The notes below the pieces were generated by a model, which was given only the letters and a program-made list of their open reading frames with translations, searched no databases and was not told where the DNA came from. From contig NZ_CP110136.1 of the NCBI RefSeq assembly GCF_025979705.1, forward strand, positions 3,162,001 through 3,226,000: 64,000 bases of DNA, read 5' to 3'. This DNA is from Hymenobacter sp. YIM 151858-1 (GTDB lineage: Bacteria > Bacteroidota > Bacteroidia > Cytophagales > Hymenobacteraceae). Every line of letters begins with the position of its first letter. The first letter of the stretch is position 1. Below are positions 36,871 through 46,720 of this stretch, piece after piece. Position numbers and translations under genes: made by a program.

Positions 36871-36900
36871 AGCCCCGCACGCCGCGGGGCTTTTCTTTTA
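36871..36900 (+). terminator. Intrinsic terminator
   Basis: AGCCCCGC / GCGGGGCT around ACGCC, followed by TTTTCTTTT. Confidence 0.9.
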
Positions 36901-36910
36901 GCCTACCCCC

Positions 36911-38440
36911 ATGCTGCGTTTGCTTGCCCGCTGCCTTCCGGCTCTGTTGCTGATAACCGGCTTGCCCCACCTAGGGCGCGCCCAAAACCAAGCGCGCCTG
37001 CTGGAGCGCGCCGAAGTAGTGCCTGCACAAGACCAATGGCTGCAACCCGGCGACCGGCTGCAGCTGCGCGCCAAAGCCCAACCCGGCGCGCGGGTAACTA
37101 CCTCGTGGGGCCTGCCGCTGCCCGAGCTACACCCCAGCCTCGCCAACGGCCAACCGGGCGTATACCAGGTTAGCTACGTGGTGCGCCCCGGCGACACGCT
37201 CCACACCCGCCGGATTAAGCTGTACGCGCAGCTGCCCGATGGCCGCCGCGATTCGCTGCTGACCAGCACCACCGTGCGCGTGCTCGACCCCAACGTGCCG
37301 CAGCTGGCCCGCACCCGCGGTGCCCTGGCCTACCTTAACTACGGTTTGGGCGAAGACCGCCTGGGCGGCGCCAAAATCGGCTACCTCGACTCATTGGTGC
37401 TGCTGCACCTTACGGGGCGCGTGGGGGGCCAGTACCGCGTGCGCCTGGCCGAAAACCAAACGGCCTGGGTGCCTGTGGAGGTAGCCACGCTGCTGCCGCC
37501 CGGCGGCCTGGTGCCGCAGTCGCTTACGGGCTCGTGGAGCGTGAGCGGCGACGCGCAATACGACTACGTGCGCGTGGGTTTGCAGGAGCGCCTGCCCTAC
37601 CGCTCGCAACTGCAACTGGAGCCCTCGCGGCTGGTGATTGACGTGTTTGGGGCCACCTCCAACACCAACTGGATAACGCAACGCGGCGGCCTGCAGGCGA
37701 TTGAGAACGTGTACTACGAGCAGCCGCAGCCCGATGTGTTCCGCATTGTTATCGACCTGAAGCACGCGCAAAGCTGGGGCTACGCCATCGGTTACCAAGG
37801 CAACACGCTTACCGTTCGGGTGCGGCGGCCGCCGGCCAGGCTCGAGCTGCGGGGCCTTACGGTAGCCGTCGATGCCGGCCACGGCGGCGACAACCACGGC
37901 GCCGTTGGTGCTACCGGAGCCAAGGAAAAAGACCTGACCCTGGCCATTGCCCAACGCCTGCAACGAGAGCTGGAGCAAAAAGGCGCCACCGTGCTGATGA
38001 CGCGCGAAGCCGATGTAAGCGTGGATAACGGAGCCCGCATTGTGCGGCTGCGCCGGGCCATGCCGCACCTGCTCGTGAGCGTGCACGTCAACTCCTCGGG
38101 CACCAAGGATACCAAAGGCACGGCCACGTTTTACCGCTACGTGGGCTTCCGGCCGCTTTCGCAGGCCATTTATCACGAGATGTTGCAAACCGGCCTGGCG
38201 CCGTGGGGCAACGTGGGCGCCTTCAACTTTGCCCTGAACGGGCCCACCGAGTTCCCGAACGCGCTCGTGGAAACGGCGTTTATCTCGAACCCCGACGACG
38301 AGCAGCGCCTCATCAACCCCGCGTTTCAGCAGGAAATAGCCGAGCGCATTGCCAGCGGCTTGGAGCAGTTCCTGAAAGAAACCCGCGCCCGCGGACCTAG
38401 GGGCTGGTGGCGCAAACAACCCGCGCTGGCTAGGCAATGA
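36911..38440 (+). CDS. N-acetylmuramoyl-L-alanine amidase (Amidase_3)
   Basis: A 509-aa exported zinc amidase that cuts the bond between muramic acid and L-Ala in peptidoglycan. Signal peptide ends near LGRAQ. The first 310 residues hold beta domains of the AMIN-like or SH3-like type for wall binding. Amidase_3 domain at about 316-490 has all zinc and catalytic residues: His324 in DAGHGG, Glu339 in GAKEKD, His392 in SVHVNS and Glu454 in NALVETAFISNPDDE. Possibly involved in daughter-cell separation; in Bacteroidota such amidases are essential or nearly so. Its stop lies in the arm of an inverted repeat shared with tamL. Confidence 0.9.
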   Translation: MLRLLARCLPALLLITGLPHLGRAQNQARLLERAEVVPAQDQWLQPGDRLQLRAKAQPGARVTTSWGLPLPELHPSLANGQPGVYQVSYVVRPGDTLHTRRIKLYAQLPDGRRDSLLTSTTVRVLDPNVPQLARTRGALAYLNYGLGEDRLGGAKIGYLDSLVLLHLTGRVGGQYRVRLAENQTAWVPVEVATLLPPGGLVPQSLTGSWSVSGDAQYDYVRVGLQERLPYRSQLQLEPSRLVIDVFGATSNTNWITQRGGLQAIENVYYEQPQPDVFRIVIDLKHAQSWGYAIGYQGNTLTVRVRRPPARLELRGLTVAVDAGHGGDNHGAVGATGAKEKDLTLAIAQRLQRELEQKGATVLMTREADVSVDNGARIVRLRRAMPHLLVSVHVNSSGTKDTKGTATFYRYVGFRPLSQAIYHEMLQTGLAPWGNVGAFNFALNGPTEFPNALVETAFISNPDDEQRLINPAFQQEIAERIASGLEQFLKETRARGPRGWWRKQPALARQ

Positions 38441-38595
38441 GTTTGTGCGTTGTGGAGTTGGAGAGTTCAGGAGTTGAATCCCTGGCCCCGGCATAAGCAA
38501 ACGGCCCCGGCAACCTGGGCCTAGGTTGCCGGGGCCGCGCGTTTCGGGAGCAGGCAGCCGAAACTCTTTAACTCCTCAGCTCACAAACTCATTAC
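38437..38595. repeat. Inverted-repeat element with terminator between convergent genes
   Basis: AATGAGTTTGTG at 38436 on is complemented by CACAAACTCATT near 38583-38594, and GAGTTCAGGAGTTGAA near 38464 loosely by TTTAACTCCTCAGCTC. Inside is a strong terminator-like hairpin, GGCCCCGGCAACCT/AGGTTGCCGGGGCC (38503-38536). The outer arm includes the TGA of the amidase gene. Confidence 0.75.
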
Positions 38596-40920
38596 CTAGA
38601 AGGGGTAGCCAATGGCTAGGTTAAGGCGGCCCGCATTACCGCCGGTACCGCCGTAGGGCACCCGCAAGGGCACGGCGTAATCGAGGCGGATAACCAGGAA
38701 CTGCACATCGACGCGCAAGCCGGCCCCGGCGCCTACGGCCAGCTCCTTGAAAAACGAGTTCAGGGCAAACTGCCCGCCGGGGCGCGTGGGGTCGTTGTTG
38801 ACGAGCCACACGTTACCGGCATCCACAAACAGGGCGCCCTTCACGAACGGGAACAAATCCTGGCGGTACTCGGCGTTGGCCTCGAGCCGGATGTCGCCCA
38901 CCTGGTCGTAGAAGCTGGTGCTGCGCTGCAGGCTGTCGGTGGGCTCGTAGCGGCCGGGGCCAATTTGGCGGGGCGCAAAGGCGCGCACGCTGTTGGGGCC
39001 GCCAATGCCGTACTGCTTCAGGTAGGGCAGCACCGTGGAGTTGCCGTAGGGCAGCCCCAGGCCCACCAGCACGCGGGTGGCAAAGCGGTTGCCGCTGGTG
39101 GGGTCTTGCGCTACGCGGTAGTAGTTGCGAAACTCCAGATCGAAGCGGCTGTACTGCGAGTACTCCTGCCCGAAGATTTTGCCCTCGGTGCCCGACAGCT
39201 TGCTGACGAGGCTGGCCAGGTTGCCGGCCACCTCCACCTGCCCGCTGAAGTAGGATTGGTTGCGCCGCTGTTCGTACACTTGGTTGTTGTAGGTGTAGCG
39301 GTACGACGAGGCCGGAATAAACTGCTGCCGGAAGCTGTTGTCGAGGAACGGGCGGCGGCGGCGCAGTTCGTCGAAGTCGTCGGTGGTGCGGGCCAGGCGC
39401 GCGTACTGCAGGTCAATGGGGCGCAGCTCCTGCTCGTTGGTAATCTTGGTTTTCCAGCTGTAGCCGTAGTTCAGGTTCAGGTAATCAACCTGAAAGAACT
39501 GCCGCCGCTCCACGTAGCGGTACCCCGCGCCAAAGCTGGTACGCGGCTGAAAATCGGAGTTCGACAGGCGCACATCCAGGAAAGGCAAGGGCGGCGTTAT
39601 CAGCCTGGGCACTAGCAGCTGGCCGTTGATGCCCACCTCGATGGAGTTGGCCCCAAAGCCTTGGTTGCCGACGTCGGTATTGCTGCCCACGCCCTGCCGC
39701 CGCTCAAACGTACCCACCAGGTTCACGATTAGCTGCTCGGCACCGCGCAGGGCCGAGCGGTTGCGGAACTGCGCCGTAATGCCCGGCCCCGTGAAGCCGT
39801 TGGTTTTGGATATCAGCTGAAACTCGGCCCGCAACGACTTTTTCTTCAGCTGCGTCATGCGCACCGTCGAGTTCAGGAACCCGTAGCCGGCTGAGTCGGG
39901 CTTTTGCCGCGCCGGCCGAAACTGGATGTCGACAAACTTAAACGTACCGAGGCTCATCAGGCGGCTCAGGGTCTGGTCGTGGCGGCGCCGGCGGTACAAC
40001 GAATCGGGGTACAAGAACACCGCGTTGGTTATGGCCTTGGCCTTGAACACCTTCTCATCGGGTACGTAGCGGTAGCCTTTGTACATGATGGGCCGAATGG
40101 CCTCGGTGGTGTCCGTAAGCCCGTACTTGGTGTTGAGCGTCACGCGGTTGAGGATGTACGGGTGGTCGGCGCGGTGCGGAATGTTGCCTTTCACGCGGAT
40201 GTACACGTTGGCCTGGTTGTGCTGCGTGCTATCCACCTCAAACAGCAGGTAATCGGGCGCGAAGTAGTAATAGCCGTGCTGCTTGAGCTCGTTATCAATA
40301 CGCGTACGCTCGTTTATCAGCGTGTTCAGGTTGTACGGGTCGCCTACTTTCAGCAGCGAACCGGCCTGGGTTTTCCGGATGTCGCGGTCGATGAGCGTGT
40401 CGCGCTCCGGGAAATGAATTTCCTTGATGGTGTAGGGCCGCTCCACACGCGCTACGTAATCGACGCTGGCCGTACGGCCCTTGGCCTTGATGAGGCTTTG
40501 CACCTCGGGCGTGGCAAAATAGCCGTTGTTGTAGAGGCGGTTAATCATCAGCCCCTTCACGCGTTGGGTATCTACCTGGCTGAGCAGCACCGGGGCCTCG
40601 CCGTACTTATCGGCCAGCCACTTGCCCAGGCCTTTGCTCTTGCCCTCGCCCATGTGCCAGAAGTACAGCTTGGGCCGCAGACCTAGGATGGACGTGTTGG
40701 GCTTGGGCGAAATAACGGCTTCGAGCTCCGTGGTAAGCGCCGACTCGTTCGGAACGGGGTAGTTCGATTTGATGCTGACGCTGCTGCCGGTGTAGAGCTT
40801 GTCGTTTTCGGGAATGAACTTGGTGCCGCTGCACGAGGCCAGAGCCAGGCCAGCCCCAAGCGCCAGCCCGCGCCAAATCAGGGAAGTTAGTGGATGATAA
40901 AACGGTCGGGGCTGGTTCAT
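38596..40920 (-). CDS. tamL: TamL: BamA/TamA-type outer membrane lipoprotein
   Basis: A 774-aa Omp85-family protein of the lipoprotein type found in Bacteroidota. After the signal peptide LALGAGLALASC (Cys30 acylated) come POTRA domains (about 40-330: VKGLMINRLYNNGYFATPEV, RPYTIKEIHFPERDTL, PYNLNTLINERTRID) and a C-terminal 16-strand barrel (about 380-774) ending LNLAIGYPF, with the conserved GGPNSVRAFAPRQIGPG loop and NAEYRQDLFPFVKGALFVDA. It is thought to work with TamB in moving or inserting envelope material. Start is the ATG ending at 40920; the upstream open stretch lies in a repeat. tamB lies upstream, same strand. Confidence 0.88.
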   Translation of the reverse strand: MNQPRPFYHPLTSLIWRGLALGAGLALASCSGTKFIPENDKLYTGSSVSIKSNYPVPNESALTTELEAVISPKPNTSILGLRPKLYFWHMGEGKSKGLGKWLADKYGEAPVLLSQVDTQRVKGLMINRLYNNGYFATPEVQSLIKAKGRTASVDYVARVERPYTIKEIHFPERDTLIDRDIRKTQAGSLLKVGDPYNLNTLINERTRIDNELKQHGYYYFAPDYLLFEVDSTQHNQANVYIRVKGNIPHRADHPYILNRVTLNTKYGLTDTTEAIRPIMYKGYRYVPDEKVFKAKAITNAVFLYPDSLYRRRRHDQTLSRLMSLGTFKFVDIQFRPARQKPDSAGYGFLNSTVRMTQLKKKSLRAEFQLISKTNGFTGPGITAQFRNRSALRGAEQLIVNLVGTFERRQGVGSNTDVGNQGFGANSIEVGINGQLLVPRLITPPLPFLDVRLSNSDFQPRTSFGAGYRYVERRQFFQVDYLNLNYGYSWKTKITNEQELRPIDLQYARLARTTDDFDELRRRRPFLDNSFRQQFIPASSYRYTYNNQVYEQRRNQSYFSGQVEVAGNLASLVSKLSGTEGKIFGQEYSQYSRFDLEFRNYYRVAQDPTSGNRFATRVLVGLGLPYGNSTVLPYLKQYGIGGPNSVRAFAPRQIGPGRYEPTDSLQRSTSFYDQVGDIRLEANAEYRQDLFPFVKGALFVDAGNVWLVNNDPTRPGGQFALNSFFKELAVGAGAGLRVDVQFLVIRLDYAVPLRVPYGGTGGNAGRLNLAIGYPF

Positions 40921-40944
40921 AGCTGTGGAGTTGAACGAAAAACT

Positions 40945-41200
40945 CCCCTCCTCAGATGAGGAGGGGTGCCCGAAGGGCGGGGTGGTTGATGGTTGTGCGA
41001 ACGATACCACCTAGGGCGTCATGCTGAGCGCAGTCGAAGCATCTCTCCCGCTTCGTTGAGGTTGGTATCTGGCGAAGCGGGAGAGATGCTTCGACTGCGC
41101 TCAGCATGACGTTCTTGTTAGTGGTTTTACTATCTAACGCGGGGTCAACCACCCCGGCGTCAGCTAAAGCTGCCGCGTCCCCTCCTCAGCTGAGGAGGGG
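40945..41200. repeat. Nested palindromes between tamB and tamL, including 39-bp perfect arms
   Basis: Outer hairpins CCCCTCCTCAGATGAGGAGG (40945 on) and CCCCTCCTCAGCTGAGGAGG (41179 on), each with full dyad, and matching GGTGGTTGA/TCAACCACC strands lie at the edges. In the middle 41017-41055 and 41073-41111 are perfect 39-bp complements (CGTCATGCTGAGCGCAGTCG..) around a 17-nt loop. No gene. It probably strongly affects tamB-tamL transcript continuity. Confidence 0.9.
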
Positions 41201-41215
41201 AGGTTGGCCGTTTTA

Positions 41216-44200
41216 CTAGTTCAGAGCGTTGTTTTTAAGCGTATCCTGCTGGGCAGCTTCTTCTGCCTTGCGGGCGCGGCGGTCGGCTTTTACCTGTTGC
41301 TTTACCGCCTCAGGCGTGCGCGCAAACAGCTCATCCAGCGAGTTGTAGTCGCGCTGGAAAATGAGCGAGGCGCCGGTGCGCACAAATTGGCCGTCGATGT
41401 CTTCGTAGGCGTTGTTGCGGAAGGCGCGCAGGCGCAGGCGGCCGTCGGGCAGGATGTTGTACTCGATGCTGACGTCGCCGGCAAACTGGCTGGCCGCGCT
41501 GGCGCCGCTGGTGGCCTGGCTGCCGCTGCTGCTGCCGGCCAGGGGCACATCGGTACCTAGGCGCACCGTGAGGCGGTCGTTGAGCAGCTGCCGGCGCACG
41601 GCCACGTTCAGATCGGTGCGGCTGCGCTCCTCGCCGGTGGCACCCACGGCGCTGTACGAGTTCACGCCCAGCTCCAGACCTAGGCCCGCCAGGTACTCGC
41701 CCGTTAGGTTGTTTAGCTGATCGGTAAGCACCTGGCTGGCCGAGCCGCGCAGCTGGTTCTCCACAAACGAACCCGGGCCGGCGGTGCTGCGGAAGGGGTT
41801 GTCGGCGATAAAGCGGTTAAGCGCCAGCAAGGCAAACACCTGCTTGTTCAGCTCGTTTACGTTGCTGGGCTGGCGCAGCTGCTCCAGCTTGGCACGCACG
41901 GCCGCTGCAACCTCGCCGCTTGCCCCCTCGGGTAGCTTGATGTCGAAACTGATAGCAGGCTTAAGTAGCTGCTCCGTAACGTTCAGGTACACCTCGAAAG
42001 GCAGACGGTTGCGCGACAGGTTGCTCAGTGTCTGACTCGTTTCAATCTGGTTGGCAATAAGGTCGGCGGCCACGGCGCGCACGCGGTAAATGGCTGATAC
42101 GCTTACCTGCGCATTGAACGGGTCGCCGCTCCACACGATGTAGCTGCCCGGCGCAATGTCGAATTTGCGCTCGGCCAGGTCGTAGAGCGAGAGTTGGTAC
42201 TGGCCCTGCGTTACATCGAGGCGGCCCGTGAGGGTTTGGGCGCCGCGCTCGTCGAGCACGGCACTGAGCGTACCGGCCGCCCGCACGCGCAGGTTGTCGC
42301 CAGCGGCTTCGTCGATAACGATGGTAAAGGGCGTGTTGTCGGTGATGGTGATGTTGGCGCGCACATCGTAGCCGGTGGCTACGGCGGCGCTGTCGATGTC
42401 ATCGGCGGTGGCCAGCAGCAGCGAGTCGGCATTGGGTTTGGGCGCGTCTTTATCCACGAATACCACAATGCCTTCGCGCTCCACGGCCACGGGTTCGTCG
42501 TTGGGCACTACCACGCTTAGGTCGGAGCCCTCTACCACGGCGGCGCGGGTGCGCACCACGGGGCGGTACAGGTTGCCGGTTACGCGCGTGTCCGAATCGA
42601 CCAGCAACTTGCCGTAGTACAGCGGGTTGTCGCGGCGGGTGCTCTGCACGGCCAGGAAATCGTCGGTTACAACATCCAGCGCCAGGCGGTACTGACCCAC
42701 CATGGCAAGGTCGCGCGCCGGCTCGATGTAGCCGTTTACCACGGCGCGGTTGCCCACCGAGTCGAGAATGGCGAAGTTGTCGAAGCGCAGGCCGCGTTCG
42801 TTCAGCACCAGTTCGTCGGAGGGCAGGCGGAAGGGTGCGCCCAGCTGCGTAAGCGTGAAGCCGGCCTCCTGGAAGCGCGCCGCCCCGCGCAGCTGCGGCG
42901 CGGCCGTGGTGCCCGTTACGGTAAAGCGGCCCGTAAGTGCGCCCGTGCTCTGCTGAATTTGCCCGGCCGCGAATGGCTCCACCGTGCGCAGGTTCAGGCG
43001 GGCCAGGTCGGCCACCACGTTGATGGTGCCGTTGGCCACGTAGTAGCCGTTCAGGCGCACGTCATTGCCATCGGGGCTTACCAGCTGCGCCGTTAAATCG
43101 TAGCGGTCGGCGGTGTTGTTTACGGCTTGAGCACGCAGGTCGCCCAGCAGGTACTTGTTGTAGGCCAGGCCAGTTAGGTTCAGGTCGGCCGTGAAGGCCT
43201 GGCCCGTGCGCCCTAGGTTAAAGGCCACGGCCTGGCCGTTGAGGGTGCCGCCAATCAGCGAGTCCTGCAGGCCGGCCGCGTGCCCTAGGGCGTTCAAATC
43301 AAAGTTGCCGATTTGCACCTGCAAGGGGTTGCGGGCACCGGACAGCGTTTGCAGCGCCAAAAAGCGCTCGGCTCGGCCGCTGTACGTCAGGCGCACGTTC
43401 TGCGCTTCAATGTTGCCGGTAGCGGGCGTGTAGCGCAGGTAATTGCCCGGTGCGGCATCCCACTGCCGCCCATCGAGTGCCAACGTGGGCTCGAAGCTGA
43501 ACTGGTAGGTGCGCCCGCCCCCCAGCACTTGCAAGGTGCCGGCCAGGTTCAGGCGCTCGGCCGAGTCGCCTTCGGCGATGCGCAGGCGGGTGCCAATTTG
43601 GTTGTTGGCGATGCTGCCCGTCAGGCTCGGGCTGGGCACTTTCAGGGTAGTATCCTGCCTGATTTGGTCGAGTGCCACGCTGTAGTCAAGCTTCTGCGGA
43701 TCGGAGCCCACGCGCAGCTTCAGCGAATCGAACACCACGCCTTGGTAGCGCATGCGCCGGATATCGGAGCGCACGGTTAGGTTGGCCGCACGACTGTCGT
43801 AGGAGCCTGCAATAGCGAAGGGCGAGATGCGCGTGAGGCCCGTTACGAACTTGGGCAGCAGCCGCGCTCCGCTTTGCGGCACGCGCACATCAAACGTAAA
43901 GTTGCGCGCTAACGAGGAGGCGCGGTACTGCACACCCGGCAAATCGAAGTACCGATCGATGTGGCGTTGCAGCTCGGTGGCAATATCGCCGAGGCGGGTG
44001 TTGCCGCGCAGCACCGCCGTTACGAGGTTGGAGGTAAAATCGACTTCGGTGCGGCCCGGTTGCTGCACAATGCGGGCATTCACCGAGTCGATGGGAATAA
44101 CCTGGTTGTTGAGCGTGATAACCACGTTGTTGCCCTGCAGCGTACCGTTCAGGGTGTTCAGGTCGGCGCCCGAAAGGCTGCTGTTTAAGTCGCCGCGTAC

Positions 44201-46519
44201 GCTCAGGTTGCCGCCCGAGTAAAAACCTAGGGCCGTTAGGTTCAGACTTTGCAGGTTGCCGCTGAAGCTGTAGCGCGGGGCATCGGGGTTGCGCAAATCA
44301 ACCGTGGCCTTAATGGCAAAAGCCGCGTTGGCGTCGCCGGTGCTGCGCGCGTCGATGTCGTACTGCTGCCCCCGAATGCCCACGTTGGCGGCCACGTTAC
44401 GGTAGGTGTAGTTGCCGTAGCGCGCCTGCTGCAGGTTGGCCACCAATTGCCCACGCATGGTCGTCGGCTCGAAGCCCACTCCTTTGTAGGTGCCGCTGCC
44501 GGTTACGGGCCCTAGGTCGGGCTGCTTCAGCAAGCGTCCCAGGTCGAAGTTGTTGAGCGTGAAGCGGGCATCCACGGGCTCCTGCCCCGTTGGGCCGGGG
44601 CGCAGGTTGGCCACAATAGCCGCGCCGCCATACGAGGTGTTAGCCCGCAGGTTCAGGGCTAGGTCGTTGGCGGTAGGGCGGCCGCGCACGGTGCCGCTAA
44701 GCGTGGCCCGCTCGGGCAGCGCAATTACATCTTCGGGGATAATGCCCGCGGGCAGGATATCGTTGATGTCGCGCCGCGTGGTGGTCAGCTGCCGAATGTT
44801 CAGATCGGTGTAGAGGCGGCCATCGGTGTTGGGCAAGCCCCGGATGCGCCCCGACGCCCGCACAATGGTATTGCGCAGGCCTACCAGCTCAAGGTTGTTC
44901 AGGGCGAAGTTGTCGAGGCGGCCGTTCAACTGCCCGCTGATGAGTACCGATTGGTTGGGCCCGCTCGTGAAGGGCTTTTCGGTGATGAGGTCGGGGGCCA
45001 GGTACAGAATGTCGCGGAAGCCGAGGCGGGTGTTCTGCAGGTTGGCCTCGAGGCGGGTTTTACCTAGGGTGCGGGTGTCGGCCAAGGCACCTAGGGAGTC
45101 GAACCCGATAGCCAGCGTACGCCGAATGCGCGTGTGCGGGGTAATCAGGTCGAGGTTATCAAGCCGAATCTGCACCGAGTCGTACACCACATCGGCCTGC
45201 GCTTTATCAACCCGAAAACCGCTTTGCTCGCGGCCGCGCAGCAAATCGATGCGGCCGGTAGTGCGGTTGTTGGTGTACACCAGGTTGCGGGTACGCAGCG
45301 CCAGGCTATCGAACAGCAAGTGGTTGTAGTCCATGGCGGGCAGGCGGGTGCGCTGCCGGGCCTCGTCCACGTTGTCGAAGGCAAACCGCACGCCGCTGAT
45401 GTCGGACTCGCGCAGCGAAACGCGCCAGCTGGTGGGCGCGCCCGTGGTTTGCGCCACCGCCGAATCAACTTTCTCCACCACCTCGGCGGGGTTTACCACG
45501 CGCTGCTCTACGGGCACGTTCTCGTTTTGGGCGTAGGCTATTTCCGAGTTGCGCAGCGTAAGCGTATTCAAAGCAATGCGCTGCCGAATGAGGTCGATGT
45601 TATCGGCCGTAACCGCCGCCTGCCCGATGCGCGTGCGGATGTACTGCCGCGAGGGGTCGTTACGGTAGTTCAAGGAAACGTTATCGAGGGCGGCGCGCTC
45701 CAAACCCAGGGTGAGCGTAAGCGGCTCGGCCGGGGTATCGGGCGGTACTTTGGTTTGGGTGATGTTGATGCCCGTGTTCTTCAGCGAGGCCGTGCCGATA
45801 CGGTAAATGCTGCGGTCTACGTCCACCTCGTTCATGGCCACGGCCAGGTCGCCCACGCGGGTGCGCACGTTCATGCCGTCTACCTCGTCGCGGTACGTGA
45901 GGTAGATGTTGGCCAGGTGCGCGTCGCCGATGTCGTACTTAAACCCGCCGGTCGAGTCGGCCGGGGTGGTTGTGGTAGTGTCGCCGGTGGCAAACGCCGC
46001 CAGGATGTAGTCGAAGTTGAACGTGGAGTCGGGCTCGGTGCGCGCAATGTGCACGGTGCCGTCGGTCAGCTCCACCGAGCTTACGTTGATCTGCGACTTG
46101 GTGAGGGCCCACAAATCAATATCAACCCCTAGGTGCCCCACCGATAGCAGGGTGTCGCCCTTCTGGTCTTCGAGGTATACCCCGTCGAGCGACAGGGCGT
46201 GGCGCCAATCCGTCCGGAACTTGCCGATGCGCACCTCGGTGCCAATCTTGTTCTGAAGGTAGTTGGCGGCCTTGCGGGCAGCAAAGTTCTGGGCTGCCGG
46301 AAACTGCAGGGCCACGATCAGCCCCACCACCAGCAACACAATCAGCAGCAACAAACCCAACAGCCCGCGCCACAACCAGCCCCAGGGGCTGCGCGCGTGC
46401 GGGCGTGGCGCCGGCGAGCTGGCCGGCGTAGTATCGGAAGGAGGAGGCGTAGGAGTAGCCAAGCGAGCAGTAGCGTTAGCGCCCCGCACTTGGGCGGGAA
46501 CGTCCCTTCGGACGCACAA
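41216..46519 (-). CDS. tamB: TamB: giant inner-membrane/periplasmic bridge protein, 1767 aa
   Basis: Member of the TamB/AsmA-like (DUF490) superfamily: one N-terminal membrane helix (WGWLWRGLLGLLLLIVLLVV, about 46-70), then some 1,600 residues of beta-strand-rich repeats with a taco-like fold, and a C-terminal TamB domain (NRLPFEVYLNVTEQLLKPAI, SFDIKLPEG, VNELNKQVFALLALNRF, GLELGVNSYSA). Such proteins bridge inner and outer membranes and move phospholipids or help outer-membrane protein assembly. The reading frame opens with TTG at 46519; a GTG ten codons later is an alternative, and the true start is uncertain. Upstream of tamL on the same strand but separated from it by strong palindromes. 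Confidence 0.88.
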   Translation of the reverse strand: MCVRRDVPAQVRGANATARLATPTPPPSDTTPASSPAPRPHARSPWGWLWRGLLGLLLLIVLLVVGLIVALQFPAAQNFAARKAANYLQNKIGTEVRIGKFRTDWRHALSLDGVYLEDQKGDTLLSVGHLGVDIDLWALTKSQINVSSVELTDGTVHIARTEPDSTFNFDYILAAFATGDTTTTTPADSTGGFKYDIGDAHLANIYLTYRDEVDGMNVRTRVGDLAVAMNEVDVDRSIYRIGTASLKNTGINITQTKVPPDTPAEPLTLTLGLERAALDNVSLNYRNDPSRQYIRTRIGQAAVTADNIDLIRQRIALNTLTLRNSEIAYAQNENVPVEQRVVNPAEVVEKVDSAVAQTTGAPTSWRVSLRESDISGVRFAFDNVDEARQRTRLPAMDYNHLLFDSLALRTRNLVYTNNRTTGRIDLLRGREQSGFRVDKAQADVVYDSVQIRLDNLDLITPHTRIRRTLAIGFDSLGALADTRTLGKTRLEANLQNTRLGFRDILYLAPDLITEKPFTSGPNQSVLISGQLNGRLDNFALNNLELVGLRNTIVRASGRIRGLPNTDGRLYTDLNIRQLTTTRRDINDILPAGIIPEDVIALPERATLSGTVRGRPTANDLALNLRANTSYGGAAIVANLRPGPTGQEPVDARFTLNNFDLGRLLKQPDLGPVTGSGTYKGVGFEPTTMRGQLVANLQQARYGNYTYRNVAANVGIRGQQYDIDARSTGDANAAFAIKATVDLRNPDAPRYSFSGNLQSLNLTALGFYSGGNLSVRGDLNSSLSGADLNTLNGTLQGNNVVITLNNQVIPIDSVNARIVQQPGRTEVDFTSNLVTAVLRGNTRLGDIATELQRHIDRYFDLPGVQYRASSLARNFTFDVRVPQSGARLLPKFVTGLTRISPFAIAGSYDSRAANLTVRSDIRRMRYQGVVFDSLKLRVGSDPQKLDYSVALDQIRQDTTLKVPSPSLTGSIANNQIGTRLRIAEGDSAERLNLAGTLQVLGGGRTYQFSFEPTLALDGRQWDAAPGNYLRYTPATGNIEAQNVRLTYSGRAERFLALQTLSGARNPLQVQIGNFDLNALGHAAGLQDSLIGGTLNGQAVAFNLGRTGQAFTADLNLTGLAYNKYLLGDLRAQAVNNTADRYDLTAQLVSPDGNDVRLNGYYVANGTINVVADLARLNLRTVEPFAAGQIQQSTGALTGRFTVTGTTAAPQLRGAARFQEAGFTLTQLGAPFRLPSDELVLNERGLRFDNFAILDSVGNRAVVNGYIEPARDLAMVGQYRLALDVVTDDFLAVQSTRRDNPLYYGKLLVDSDTRVTGNLYRPVVRTRAAVVEGSDLSVVVPNDEPVAVEREGIVVFVDKDAPKPNADSLLLATADDIDSAAVATGYDVRANITITDNTPFTIVIDEAAGDNLRVRAAGTLSAVLDERGAQTLTGRLDVTQGQYQLSLYDLAERKFDIAPGSYIVWSGDPFNAQVSVSAIYRVRAVAADLIANQIETSQTLSNLSRNRLPFEVYLNVTEQLLKPAISFDIKLPEGASGEVAAAVRAKLEQLRQPSNVNELNKQVFALLALNRFIADNPFRSTAGPGSFVENQLRGSASQVLTDQLNNLTGEYLAGLGLELGVNSYSAVGATGEERSRTDLNVAVRRQLLNDRLTVRLGTDVPLAGSSSGSQATSGASAASQFAGDVSIEYNILPDGRLRLRAFRNNAYEDIDGQFVRTGASLIFQRDYNSLDELFARTPEAVKQQVKADRRARKAEEAAQQDTLKNNALN

Positions 46520-46690
46520 TTGCCCGGGAATGTTACAGCGGATGTTTGTTTAAGCACTTGCCGCAATCCGCCCGTCCTCCTTCAAGCCGCTGTTGGCCCC
46601 CTTGTGCCGCTGGTTTACCTAGGGGGCGGCTCGCGTTTATTTATCCTCGGGTTCGGGCCGTTGGTGTGCGGCCAAGCGCCTACTTCCCGC

Positions 46691-46698
46691 TACTTTTG
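46691..46698 (+). promoter_or_regulatory. Candidate -7 element of malQ
   Basis: TACTTTTG, exact match to TAnnTTTG, 22 bp before the ATG at 46721. The nearest upstream TTG (46661) is 8 nt farther than usual. Confidence 0.4.
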
Positions 46699-46720
46699 TT
46701 GCGTACTTTTTTTCGTTTTT

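Noticed and set aside
46199-46720. 174-residue N-terminal extension of MalQ
   Set aside because: It is antisense to tamB, has no CBM20-like sequence, and an exact -7 element lies just before the ATG at 46721.
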